Shown one piece after another: positions 1-6,638 of a stretch of 11,545 bases of DNA. Origin of the DNA: an uncultured Clostridia bacterium (lineage in GTDB: Bacteria; Bacillota; Clostridia; UBA1381); contig CAJTPP010000005.1 of NCBI GenBank assembly GCA_910578235.1, forward strand, positions 6,364 through 17,908, read 5' to 3'. Both the position numbers and the translations under genes were made by a program. The notes under the pieces are model-generated. The model saw only the letters and a program-made list of their open reading frames with translations, was not told the origin of the DNA and made no database searches. How positions within the stretch are numbered: position 1 is the stretch's first letter; every line of letters starts with the position of its first letter.

Positions 1-1886
1 CTTGCTACATATTTTTCTGAAACATTTATTTCAAGTCTGTTATCTTCAAAGTCATAATTTGTTTTTATTCTTTTAGGATACAAAAGCTCTGCACTGTTTC
101 CAAACTTTTCAGGTATATCTATACTGATTTTATCATTATCCGCATTAACCTTCCATAACGCTGTTACAGTTCCTATACTTGTTTTAAGCCCCAAAGCCAT
201 TACGCCGTTTTCGTATATTTTAAGAGGTCTTGTTATAAACACAGGCTCACTTTCAGGTATTTCATTTCTGTATTTTTTATAAACTTCAATTCCCTCTTTT
301 ATCAAATTCATATTATCTATATCGCACATTTCTATATGACCTGACAAATACATAACACCAAGCATTGAGTTGATAAGATTGAAAACTGTTTCTTCAGCAT
401 TGCTCTGAATATTTAAGCTGCTCCAATCACTTTCTTTCGGCTGATTTTCGTATTTTAGCGGATACGGATATGCCCAGAAGCCGCAGTTTTCAGGCGGCAT
501 ATACGCAAGCGTTCCCGCTACAATTGACGGATTGTTATAATATATCTCATGGTCTGAAACGCTCTGCAAGTCCATATGCTTTATGAAGCCATAATCTGCG
601 CGCATTGCTCCGCTTGAACAGCTTTCTATTATCATATCGGGATATTTTTTCCTGACTTGCTCTATAAAACTCAGAAATGACGTTCTATGTTCTGCCAATC
701 CCTGACTAAGACTGTCTGCACCATCGTAGCCTATACAAAGGTTATGATTATAGTCGTTTTTGATATATCTCACACCCATTGTATAAAGACGGTCTACTGC
801 GTCCATTGTGTAATTGCGCACTTCCTCTCGCCTGAAATCAAGGAATGCTCTGCTTCCGCCTATTATTACGCCATTCCGCCTTAACAGGCAATCATTAAGC
901 GTCTGATATACGTTTGATGTTGATGAACACGATTCCATTTCAAGCCACACACCGGGAAGCATATTTTTATCCTTAATATATTCTATAATCCTTGAAAAAC
1001 CAATCGGCTCAAACAGTTTATTGTTCGGAAGCCAATCTCCAAGATGTTCTCCGCCGTCACCCGTTTCGTACCAGCCATCGTCAATGCAAAAAATCTCACA
1101 GCCCGCCTGCGCCGCCGCATCTATAAGCGGAAGTAATTTTTCTTTTGTCGGTTTCGCCCACAGGCAATTCATATAATCATTAAAAATAACGGGCGGTGTT
1201 TTAAGTCTGTTTTCTGCATTTTTTCTCTTGAATTTATTTAAAATTCTGACTGCGTCTTCAAAATTTCCGTCAGCATGTCCGAAAAATGCCTTTGACGATA
1301 TGTATTTTTCGTTTGCTTTCAAAACAATGTTCCAGCCGTCATTACACATATATGCGCTGTTCATTTCAACATAGAGCATATTCTCCATAACACCTATTTC
1401 AAAATACCATCCCGATAAAGGCTCAATTTCAAAAAACCATATTTCATTCGTTTTCTTATTCCTTATAAAAATAAGAGGATAATGTTCGGAGGTAGTCTGA
1501 CTGCCATTAAAGGACAGCTTCGCCGCCGACACGTTAACATGGTTTGACGCTCTGTAAATGCCAAGCTGTTCCAAGCTGTACTCATTCCACTGCGCCTCCC
1601 CCTGCCACGTTGACGAGCAAATATATACTGTATAGTCATCCCTGCTATATTCGCCTATTCCGTTAACAAGCGCAGAGCTTACATGCGTCAGCCGTATATC
1701 GGTACCGGATATATTTTCGGCGACAGTATATTGAACCGTTACTCCATCGGTTTCCTCACACTCACAATATGTCTTAATATTATTATGCAATTCCCCTGTT
1801 CCCGGAAAACCTGCAAGTGACCAATTTGAATAATCACCTTCAATTTTTATATTGTAATACGGCTCTTTTCTTTTAAATTCATTCAT
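1..1886 (-). CDS. GH36-type alpha-galactosidase (melibiase), 3' end outside window
   Basis: The frame is open for 628 codons from the chosen ATG to the window edge. It matches glycoside hydrolase family 36: an N-terminal beta-sandwich (about residues 1-240), a TIM barrel (about 245-550) and the start of a C-terminal beta-sandwich. Seen motifs are IDDGWY (D269, D270), YIKNDYN (D378, expected catalytic nucleophile) and ESCSSGAMRAD (D431, expected acid/base). By family knowledge the enzyme releases alpha-linked galactose by a retaining mechanism. No signal peptide is visible, so it is probably cytoplasmic. ATG 1886 is preferred over an in-frame ATG at 1892 because GGAG at 1895-1898 lies 8 bases upstream of it but only 2 from the other. 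The motifs are divergent (KND rather than KWD, AMRAD rather than a glycine-rich GRFD type), so specificity could be another alpha-linked sugar. It follows the AraC gene by 69 bases. Probably only a short C-terminal piece is missing. Confidence 0.88.
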   Translation of the reverse strand, partial: MNEFKRKEPYYNIKIEGDYSNWSLAGFPGTGELHNNIKTYCECEETDGVTVQYTVAENISGTDIRLTHVSSALVNGIGEYSRDDYTVYICSSTWQGEAQWNEYSLEQLGIYRASNHVNVSAAKLSFNGSQTTSEHYPLIFIRNKKTNEIWFFEIEPLSGWYFEIGVMENMLYVEMNSAYMCNDGWNIVLKANEKYISSKAFFGHADGNFEDAVRILNKFKRKNAENRLKTPPVIFNDYMNCLWAKPTKEKLLPLIDAAAQAGCEIFCIDDGWYETGDGGEHLGDWLPNNKLFEPIGFSRIIEYIKDKNMLPGVWLEMESCSSTSNVYQTLNDCLLRRNGVIIGGSRAFLDFRREEVRNYTMDAVDRLYTMGVRYIKNDYNHNLCIGYDGADSLSQGLAEHRTSFLSFIEQVRKKYPDMIIESCSSGAMRADYGFIKHMDLQSVSDHEIYYNNPSIVAGTLAYMPPENCGFWAYPYPLKYENQPKESDWSSLNIQSNAEETVFNLINSMLGVMYLSGHIEMCDIDNMNLIKEGIEVYKKYRNEIPESEPVFITRPLKIYENGVMALGLKTSIGTVTALWKVNADNDKISIDIPEKFGNSAELLYPKRIKTNYDFEDNRLEINVSEKYVA

Positions 1887-1893
1887 AATCATT

Positions 1894-1898
1894 TCTCC
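1894..1898 (-). promoter_or_regulatory. Shine-Dalgarno site of the GH36 gene
   Basis: GGAGA on the minus strand lies 8 bases before ATG 1886 and only about 2 before the in-frame ATG 1892, so it decides the start. An ATG at 1900 overlaps it but runs into TGA after three codons. Confidence 0.65.
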
Positions 1899-1919
1899 AT
1901 TGATAAAATTGTTTAAATC

Positions 1920-1950
1920 AACACAGCACGCAAATATGTGCTGCGCTGTT
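1920..1950 (-). terminator. Terminator-like stem-loop after the AraC gene
   Basis: Five bases after the AraC stop codon the minus strand can fold as CAGCAC pairing with GTGCTG across an 8-base loop, extended by AACA/TGTT past a 3-base bulge. The bases after the stem are GATTTAAAC, a weak U tract. It may be a leaky intrinsic terminator that lowers GH36 expression, or a 3'-end stabilising stem. The position immediately behind a stop codon favours a real role, while the poor U run argues against strong termination. Confidence 0.4.
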
Positions 1951-1955
1951 TTAAG

Positions 1956-2717
1956 CTATTTTCTGTTCATATGCGTTTTTGAGTAGAGATTTCTGTAATT
2001 TGTAGGCGTCATTTTTTCATGGTACTTGAAATAATTGACAAAATCGGCGCAGTCGCTAAATCCAATCATATTTGCTATTTCCGTAACATAAAAATTTGTA
2101 TTGCACAACAAATCCTTAGCTTTGTCTAATAAAAATATATTTATAATATTCTTCAGACCTTTTCCGTAATGCTTTTTTGCCATTTTGGAGATATATTCCG
2201 GATTAAATCCAAAATGCGCTGCCACTTTGCTAACCGTCAGCTTAGCGTCTACATTTACTCTTACCCATTCGTAAATTTCATCAATAACCTTTTGATTATT
2301 ATTGTTTAAACGAGAAGACATTATAAGCTGCGCCACTATATATTTTACATATGTGTCCAATATATACTGAGGGCAGATTTCCCTTGACATATTGCTTAAA
2401 TGATTAAGCTCTTTAAAAATATAGGCATTTGAAAAATTCCCTGTGAAAAACGGCATTTCAAGGTCAAGATTTTCTGCCATAAAATGAACCCAATAAAAAG
2501 AGGTTTTAGATGATTTCTTAAATCCCCAATGCGCAACATTGGGCGGTAAGATTATAATATCCTTCTTATGAGCGGTAATATAAGTGTCTTCTTCTCTGAT
2601 GTTTACCTCACCGCTCACTACATATATTATTTCATATGATTTTTCTATCCGCCGAGGGTGTATCCACTCGCCTTCCAATTCAAATAAGCCCATTCCGGCA
2701 AATTCCAAATCAAACAT
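1956..2717 (-). CDS. AraC-family transcriptional regulator
   Basis: This 253-residue protein has the usual AraC/XylS layout and length. The N-terminal part (about 1-105) is a cupin-type sugar-sensing domain: the run from YEIIYVVSGEVNI through DIIILPPNVAHWG is the typical beta-rich, His-containing pattern. The C-terminal part (about 145-250) carries two helix-turn-helix units: LTVSKVAAHFGFNPEYISKM (160-179), then VTEIANMIGFSDCADFVNYF (211-230) followed by the family signature ending in MTPTNYRN. Such proteins normally activate neighbouring sugar-utilisation genes when the ligand binds, so this is likely the local regulator of the arabinose/galactose/uronate cluster; the ligand is not deducible. 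ATG 2717 has a very strong site, AAGGAGGAGGGAG, 7 bases upstream. It begins 51 bases after the GH127-type gene and lies inside the gene row. No convincing -35/-10 pair is seen in that gap, so it is probably read through. Confidence 0.93.
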   Translation of the reverse strand: MFDLEFAGMGLFELEGEWIHPRRIEKSYEIIYVVSGEVNIREEDTYITAHKKDIIILPPNVAHWGFKKSSKTSFYWVHFMAENLDLEMPFFTGNFSNAYIFKELNHLSNMSREICPQYILDTYVKYIVAQLIMSSRLNNNNQKVIDEIYEWVRVNVDAKLTVSKVAAHFGFNPEYISKMAKKHYGKGLKNIINIFLLDKAKDLLCNTNFYVTEIANMIGFSDCADFVNYFKYHEKMTPTNYRNLYSKTHMNRK

Positions 2718-2724
2718 CTAAAAT

Positions 2725-2737
2725 CTCCCTCCTCCTT
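2725..2737 (-). promoter_or_regulatory. Strong Shine-Dalgarno site of the AraC gene
   Basis: The minus strand reads AAGGAGGAGGGAG, ending 7 bases before ATG 2717. It contains overlapping GGAGG and GGGAG cores, stronger than most sites in the window. Confidence 0.7.
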
Positions 2738-2768
2738 TAGACAATACCTGTTGTATACATCGAAAACT

Positions 2769-4655
2769 TTATTTTGTCTTTATCCACACTTCCATTTCGG
2801 AATCGCGCCGCCACGTTTTTCCGGCGGATGCATAATCAATCATTTTTAACTCATTATTATCAAGCTGAACAGTACAGTTGCACAATCCGCCTAAGCCTGC
2901 ATCAAGCAAATTTATATCAAGCTTTTGTTCTATTATTTCCAATGCTTTTCCCACTTCGCCAAGCCTTGCATCATTCGTAAGCGCAAGCGGTCCGTAAAGA
3001 ACAGCTATATGCTTTTGGCTTTCACTGTCATTCGGATTTTCCATTCCGTGAACAAGTCTTAAATTCATATCAAAGCTAATTTCGATTTTATCGCCCTTGC
3101 TCCAGACACGTTTTATATCAAGCATACCTCCTGCTTTTACTCCATTCACAACTTCGCCGTTTATTTTAACGCTTGTGCATTTAGCAAAACACGGAATACG
3201 AAGTGATACGGTAAATTCCTCGTTCATCTCAGACTTTACAAATATATCAACCTTTTCCCTTGACGGATAGTCAGTCTTAATTTCAAAATCAACCTTTGTT
3301 CCGTTTTTCGTGTACATACTCGCATTTCCCGGAATGTACAGCATAAAATTAAAACCGTTTTCGCTGTTTAATACGCTCATCTGAGGAACTAAGCCTATAC
3401 CAACCGCACCTATTGCTATGCAGCAGCCACAATACGCTGTTTTGTTCCGCATTGGTTTAAAACCACCAACAGCTTTTCCGCGAATATCTATGCGTAACGG
3501 GCTGTAACTGTCAAAAATCTGTCCGCGTTTATGCTTTGCATGATGAGTATTATATACATTTCTGTAATAAGCTTCGTCAAATGTCGCTTCGTCTCCGCAA
3601 AGCTGTCCTTCTGTATTGACCGCGCCGTATAACGCATTATACACAGATTTTTCAATCTCATCTCCATACACGCTGTCGCCCGTAAGAAGAAGCAGTTTAA
3701 AGCATAGCCTTATCCACGTTACCGTTACGCAGGTTTCCTGCATAAGCCCCGAATAGCCTGTATATGTTTGCATAAGCACTGAATGGTTAAACAGTTCATG
3801 CTTACAGCCTGCTGAACCGATTATTGTTATTTCCGACTCTATAAGCTTCTTTGCAAAATTCTTCGCGGCTATTTTCCATTTTTCAATCCCTGTCACCCTA
3901 TAATACTCTATAAGACCGTCAAAGCAGGACATAAGCTCATATGCCTTTGTGACGGGATATTCATACGGATACAGCTTATCCTCATACGCCGCTTCAAATA
4001 TATTAAAGCCCTTTGCTCCTCCGTTATTTACTATATATTCCGCAAAATCAAGATATCTTTTATCACCCGATATGCGGTATAGCTTCACCGTGGGTTCAAG
4101 TATTGACGAAGAATTTATTCCGCCCCATATTTCAGAGGTGTCTGTTATGTCCGTCATGTTTTCACCTGAACCGATATGTCTGATGATATAATCTAACTGA
4201 CGTCCGGCAGTTTTCAAAACCAAATCTGCAAGTTCAATATTATTGCATATTTCATAAAAATATATCAGTCCAAGCAATACATATTTACGTCCCCATATAT
4301 CCCATCCATGAAATTCATTTTTTTTGCTGTATGTGGCAATTCTTCCGTCACTGTCAGAATGTGATATGACAGTTCTTACAGTATGTTCAAGAATATCGTA
4401 AAGTTCCTTATCTTTTGTGTATTGATAAACAACGCATGCGCCGCGCATAAGCTTACCCCAATATTCGCAGCGCCAGCCGTTATCTTCATCATCTACCGTA
4501 TCAGAAAACTGCTCTGATACCATATTCCATAGTTCTTTATCTTTAAGCTGAACTCTTTGGGCAAGTCTTATCATATCATCGGCAATACCTGTATATGAAA
4601 ACTCGCCTCCCGTTTTCAGAACATCTGAAATACTATTACTCATTATAATATCCAT
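2769..4655 (-). CDS. Divergent GH127-superfamily (DUF1680) glycoside hydrolase
   Basis: This 628-residue protein belongs to the beta-L-arabinofuranosidase superfamily (Pfam type PF07944): a helical (alpha/alpha) barrel in the first two thirds (motifs GWDIWGRKYVLLGLIYFYE, SEIWGG) and beta-sandwich domains after about residue 420. The zinc/catalytic residues known from HypBA1 appear conserved: E307 and C309 in QETCVTV, and C411-C412 in CGCC, where C411 would be the cysteine nucleophile. An upstream Glu (KHELF, about E287) could be the acid/base. It lacks the N-terminal VRLEDGFW-type motif and the CSCCPPN context of its neighbour, so it is a distant paralogue and may have another specificity; GH127 relatives include enzymes for other furanosides and branched acidic sugars of pectin. 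No signal peptide is seen. ATG 4655 is preferred over GTG 4670, which has no ribosome binding site; AAGG/GGAAAGG lies close upstream of 4655. The start lies inside an inverted repeat. Confidence 0.82.
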   Translation of the reverse strand: MDIIMSNSISDVLKTGGEFSYTGIADDMIRLAQRVQLKDKELWNMVSEQFSDTVDDEDNGWRCEYWGKLMRGACVVYQYTKDKELYDILEHTVRTVISHSDSDGRIATYSKKNEFHGWDIWGRKYVLLGLIYFYEICNNIELADLVLKTAGRQLDYIIRHIGSGENMTDITDTSEIWGGINSSSILEPTVKLYRISGDKRYLDFAEYIVNNGGAKGFNIFEAAYEDKLYPYEYPVTKAYELMSCFDGLIEYYRVTGIEKWKIAAKNFAKKLIESEITIIGSAGCKHELFNHSVLMQTYTGYSGLMQETCVTVTWIRLCFKLLLLTGDSVYGDEIEKSVYNALYGAVNTEGQLCGDEATFDEAYYRNVYNTHHAKHKRGQIFDSYSPLRIDIRGKAVGGFKPMRNKTAYCGCCIAIGAVGIGLVPQMSVLNSENGFNFMLYIPGNASMYTKNGTKVDFEIKTDYPSREKVDIFVKSEMNEEFTVSLRIPCFAKCTSVKINGEVVNGVKAGGMLDIKRVWSKGDKIEISFDMNLRLVHGMENPNDSESQKHIAVLYGPLALTNDARLGEVGKALEIIEQKLDINLLDAGLGGLCNCTVQLDNNELKMIDYASAGKTWRRDSEMEVWIKTK

Positions 4656-4733
4656 AGCCTTTCCGCCCACAAATAGTAATGAAAAATCCTAACCGCCTTA
4701 TCGTGGGCAGATAAGGCGTTAAATGGATATTAT
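4645..4733. repeat. Imperfect long inverted repeat enclosing the downstream start codon
   Basis: An 11-base sequence (ATAATATCCAT, 4645-4655) is repeated exactly inverted at 4723-4733. Inside it a second pair continues the symmetry: AGCCTTTCCGCCCAC (4656-4670) against GTGGGCAGATAAGGCG (4703-4718), with small gaps. The arms are therefore about 26 and 31 bases around a 32-base centre. The ATG of the GH127-like gene (4655-4653) lies at the end of one arm. This is the structure of a small non-autonomous mobile repeat or of a regulatory RNA. No clear target-site duplication could be found. Confidence 0.6.
4694..4718 (-). repeat. 9-bp perfect stem-loop inside the inverted repeat
   Basis: CGCCTTATC and GATAAGGCG pair perfectly across the 7-base loop TGCCCAC (minus strand). 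Downstream the minus strand reads GTTAGGATTTTTC, so a T5 run starts 7 bases past the stem; this is too far for a textbook intrinsic terminator. The stem excludes the larger fold of 4645-4733 because both use the GTGGGC and AAGGCG segments, giving two alternative structures. Confidence 0.55.
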
Positions 4734-4804
4734 TGCCCATCTGCGTTTCCGCCAAAGGCGAAAATTTCGCAGGGGCATTTAAATCTATTAACGTGATTTT
4801 TCAC
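4730..4804 (-). CDS. Possible 24-residue peptide in the GH127-GH127 gap
   Basis: A GTG at 4804 opens a 24-codon frame ending in TAA. The peptide begins VKNHVNRFKCPCE and ends AFGGNADGQ; it has two cysteines as CPC and no obvious membrane segment. GGAGG at 4813-4817 lies 8 bases upstream, a strong site directly after the stop codon of the GH127 gene. The GTG lies in a perfect 10-bp stem-loop that could hide it. It may be a true small peptide, an upstream regulatory frame, or a chance frame in a structured repeat whose ribosome site once served the next gene. I do not recognise a family. Confidence 0.3.
   Translation of the reverse strand: MKNHVNRFKCPCEIFAFGGNADGQ
4741..4772 (-). repeat. Stem-loop CTGCG/CGCAG with inner TTTTCGCC/GGCGGAAA
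   Basis: On the minus strand TTTTCGCC pairs with GGCGGAAA around a TTT loop, and beyond a 3-base AAA bulge CTGCG pairs with CGCAG. One inner pair is G-U on the minus strand but C-A on the plus strand, so the fold suits RNA made in the direction of the genes. Confidence 0.5.
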
Positions 4805-4810
4805 GTTAAT
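4787..4810. repeat. Perfect 10-bp stem-loop after the GH127 gene
   Basis: ATTAACGTGA and TCACGTTAAT are exact inverted copies around a 4-base loop, 7 bases behind the GH127 stop codon. The following minus-strand bases, AGATTTAAATG, hold no real U tract, so it is more likely an mRNA-stabilising stem, a protein-binding palindrome or the edge of the repeat region than an intrinsic terminator. Confidence 0.6.
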
Positions 4811-4812
4811 TT

Positions 4813-4817
4813 CCTCC
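4813..4817 (-). promoter_or_regulatory. Shine-Dalgarno site without an obvious large gene
   Basis: GGAGG directly follows the TAG stop of the GH127 gene and lies 8 bases before the GTG of the 24-codon frame. The next large gene starts about 158 bases downstream, so this strong site is either used by the small frame or is a relic separated from its gene by inserted sequence. Confidence 0.45.
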
Positions 4818-6626
4818 CTATTTCAGATTGAACCATACAATCATATCGCTTTCACCGCGATTTGCATGACAGCTATACGGTATAAGCTTTACGCTTATTT
4901 GCTCATATTCATCGTCACTAAGTTTATAATACAAATCCTTATTTTTTGACTTTCTGTAACCCTTAGCTGTTATGACATTCGTTCCGTATGTTTCATCATA
5001 ATCTATCTGAGTTTCAAGATTATCGGCAAGTCTTATGGAATATACATCGCCATTGTCTATACCCTCAATACAATATACCATTGGTCCGTACTGCAAAGCC
5101 GCCTTGCCGCAATCTGCCCGAACATTTGTATTCGCAGTCACAAGCACAGGCTTCATTTCAAATTCTATCGTAAAGTTCGCAGACGGATTTTTTATATTCA
5201 TATAACCATTTTTCATCTCGTATTGCTCATTAGTCAGCACCTTATCACACCATGAGGGAATACGGATATTAAGCTCATCTATATTTTTAGCGGTAATATT
5301 TATTTTACCGTCACAGGGGTATTTCGTTTTTACCCGTATAATATTTTCTCCGTCAGTTATTGTGCTGTCCATAAACTGATTTATATAATACGCACCATCC
5401 TTAACCGCATACGCAAATCTCTGAATTGATGCCATAATACGGTTTATATTAGGCGGACAGCAGGAACATTCAAACACCTCTACTCTTTGAGTTATCGGCA
5501 AATGCTCCTCTGTTGTCGTACTTCTGTTTCTTTTATAGGTTTCAAGATTAACCTCCAGAGGATTTTCGTAGAAAAACTTCTTTCCGTCAAGAGAAATACC
5601 GTCAAGCATGCCGTTAAACATACTTCGCTCCACTATATCGGCATATTTTACATCATTGTCAATTTCAAGCATTCTTTGTGCAAACATCATCAGCGCAATA
5701 GACGCGCACGTTTCGCTGTATGCGCTTTCATTAGGAAGGTCATATGGTATTGTAAAAGCCTCTCCCATAAAGGTTGAGCCTACTCCGCCTGTAATGTACA
5801 TTTTTTGATTAATAATGTCGGATATGAGCTTTCTGCATGCTTCAAGCATATTATCATCGTTTGTTTCCTTCGCATAATCAGCCATTCCGCAGTACAAATA
5901 CAATGCTCTGACCGCGTGTCCTTCTGCACTGTCCATATCTCTTACAGACACATAATCCTGACAGTAATATTCCGTTGACTGCGGCACGCAGCAATAATCC
6001 TTTTTATTGGCTCCGCGCTTGTCAAGGAAAAAACCTGCAAGTTCTAAATACCGTTTCTCATTAGTGCATTTATACAGCTTTATAAGAGCCATCTCAATAC
6101 ACTCATGACCGGGTGTAGTAAACACCGCTCCGTCCTCTTCTTTAAAAACTTTATAAATTAAATCGGCATATTTTTTCATACAGTTTAAGAACTTGTCTTT
6201 CCCTGTTGTCTGATAGTATGCAACTGCCGCTTCCATAAGATGTCCGGCACAATATAATTCATGCGAATTTCTGTTTGTAAACCGTTCCTCACCGCTTACA
6301 GTAAAATATATATTGAAATAACCGTCATCCCATTGGTTTTTCTCTATCAGGTCTATTATTCCGTCAACTCTTTCCTCTAAAACAGAATTTGGTTCACTTT
6401 TTATTATGTATGCAACCGCTTCTATCCATTTAGCAACATCGCTGTCCCAATAATAATGCGGCTGATTATCCATTCCCTGCTTCCAATCACATTTAAATGC
6501 ACCAATTCTGCCCGTATCATAAAACCTGTTCCAAACCGAATATATGGAAACATCTTCATTTAATTTCTGCTTATTCTTCCAAAAACCGTCTTCAAGTCTT
6601 ACGCAATCGTATTCTATACTTTTCAC
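4818..6626 (-). CDS. GH127 beta-L-arabinofuranosidase
   Basis: This 602-residue protein shows the full GH127 pattern. It starts with VRLEDGFW, followed by QWDDGYFNIYF, NSHELYCAGHLMEAAVA, ITGGVGSTFMGEAF, SETCASIA and ECSCCPPNINRIMASI, and ends in beta-sandwich domains. The residues matching HypBA1 of Bifidobacterium longum are all present: E289 (acid/base), E305 and C307 (zinc), C389 (nucleophile, also zinc) and C390 (zinc). The spacing E289-E305 equals that of HypBA1 E322-E338. Family knowledge gives hydrolysis of beta-L-arabinofuranosyl bonds with retention, as in arabinan, extensin or arabinogalactan glycans. No signal peptide, so cytoplasmic. The start is GTG 6626, preceded by GAGGTGA; an ATG five bases earlier meets TGA after two codons. 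It lies only 12 bases behind the GH105 gene, and its ribosome site abuts that stop codon, so translation is probably coupled. Confidence 0.94.
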   Translation of the reverse strand: MKSIEYDCVRLEDGFWKNKQKLNEDVSIYSVWNRFYDTGRIGAFKCDWKQGMDNQPHYYWDSDVAKWIEAVAYIIKSEPNSVLEERVDGIIDLIEKNQWDDGYFNIYFTVSGEERFTNRNSHELYCAGHLMEAAVAYYQTTGKDKFLNCMKKYADLIYKVFKEEDGAVFTTPGHECIEMALIKLYKCTNEKRYLELAGFFLDKRGANKKDYCCVPQSTEYYCQDYVSVRDMDSAEGHAVRALYLYCGMADYAKETNDDNMLEACRKLISDIINQKMYITGGVGSTFMGEAFTIPYDLPNESAYSETCASIALMMFAQRMLEIDNDVKYADIVERSMFNGMLDGISLDGKKFFYENPLEVNLETYKRNRSTTTEEHLPITQRVEVFECSCCPPNINRIMASIQRFAYAVKDGAYYINQFMDSTITDGENIIRVKTKYPCDGKINITAKNIDELNIRIPSWCDKVLTNEQYEMKNGYMNIKNPSANFTIEFEMKPVLVTANTNVRADCGKAALQYGPMVYCIEGIDNGDVYSIRLADNLETQIDYDETYGTNVITAKGYRKSKNKDLYYKLSDDEYEQISVKLIPYSCHANRGESDMIVWFNLK

Positions 6627-6630
6627 TTCA

Positions 6631-6637
6631 TCACCTC
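6631..6637 (-). promoter_or_regulatory. Shine-Dalgarno site fixing a GTG start of GH127
   Basis: GAGGTGA on the minus strand lies 4 bases before GTG 6626 and directly follows the GH105 stop codon (TGA, 6641-6639). This arrangement indicates one transcript and likely translational coupling. Confidence 0.6.
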
Positions 6638-6638
6638 A

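Noticed and set aside
687..884. Plus-strand frame opposite the GH36 barrel
   Set aside because: It is antisense to the segment encoding the GH36 nucleophile motif, whose family match is clear. It has no ribosome site and no known motif.
4656..4670. Five-codon N-terminal extension of the GH127-like gene from GTG 4670
   Set aside because: No ribosome site precedes GTG 4670, and the extension lies within the inverted repeat; ATG 4655 has GGAAAGG close upstream. ATG 4640 (in-frame second Met region) lacks a well-spaced site.
4681..4718. Intrinsic terminator before the GH127-like gene
   Set aside because: The 9-bp stem is perfect, but the T5 run begins 7 bases after it and the loop is part of an alternative long repeat. 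It is kept as a stem-loop rather than a terminator.
5717..5730. Catabolite-responsive-element-like sequence TGAAAGCGCATACA
   Set aside because: It fits the loose consensus but lies in the middle of the GH127 coding region over conserved codons, with no promoter nearby, so chance is the simpler explanation.
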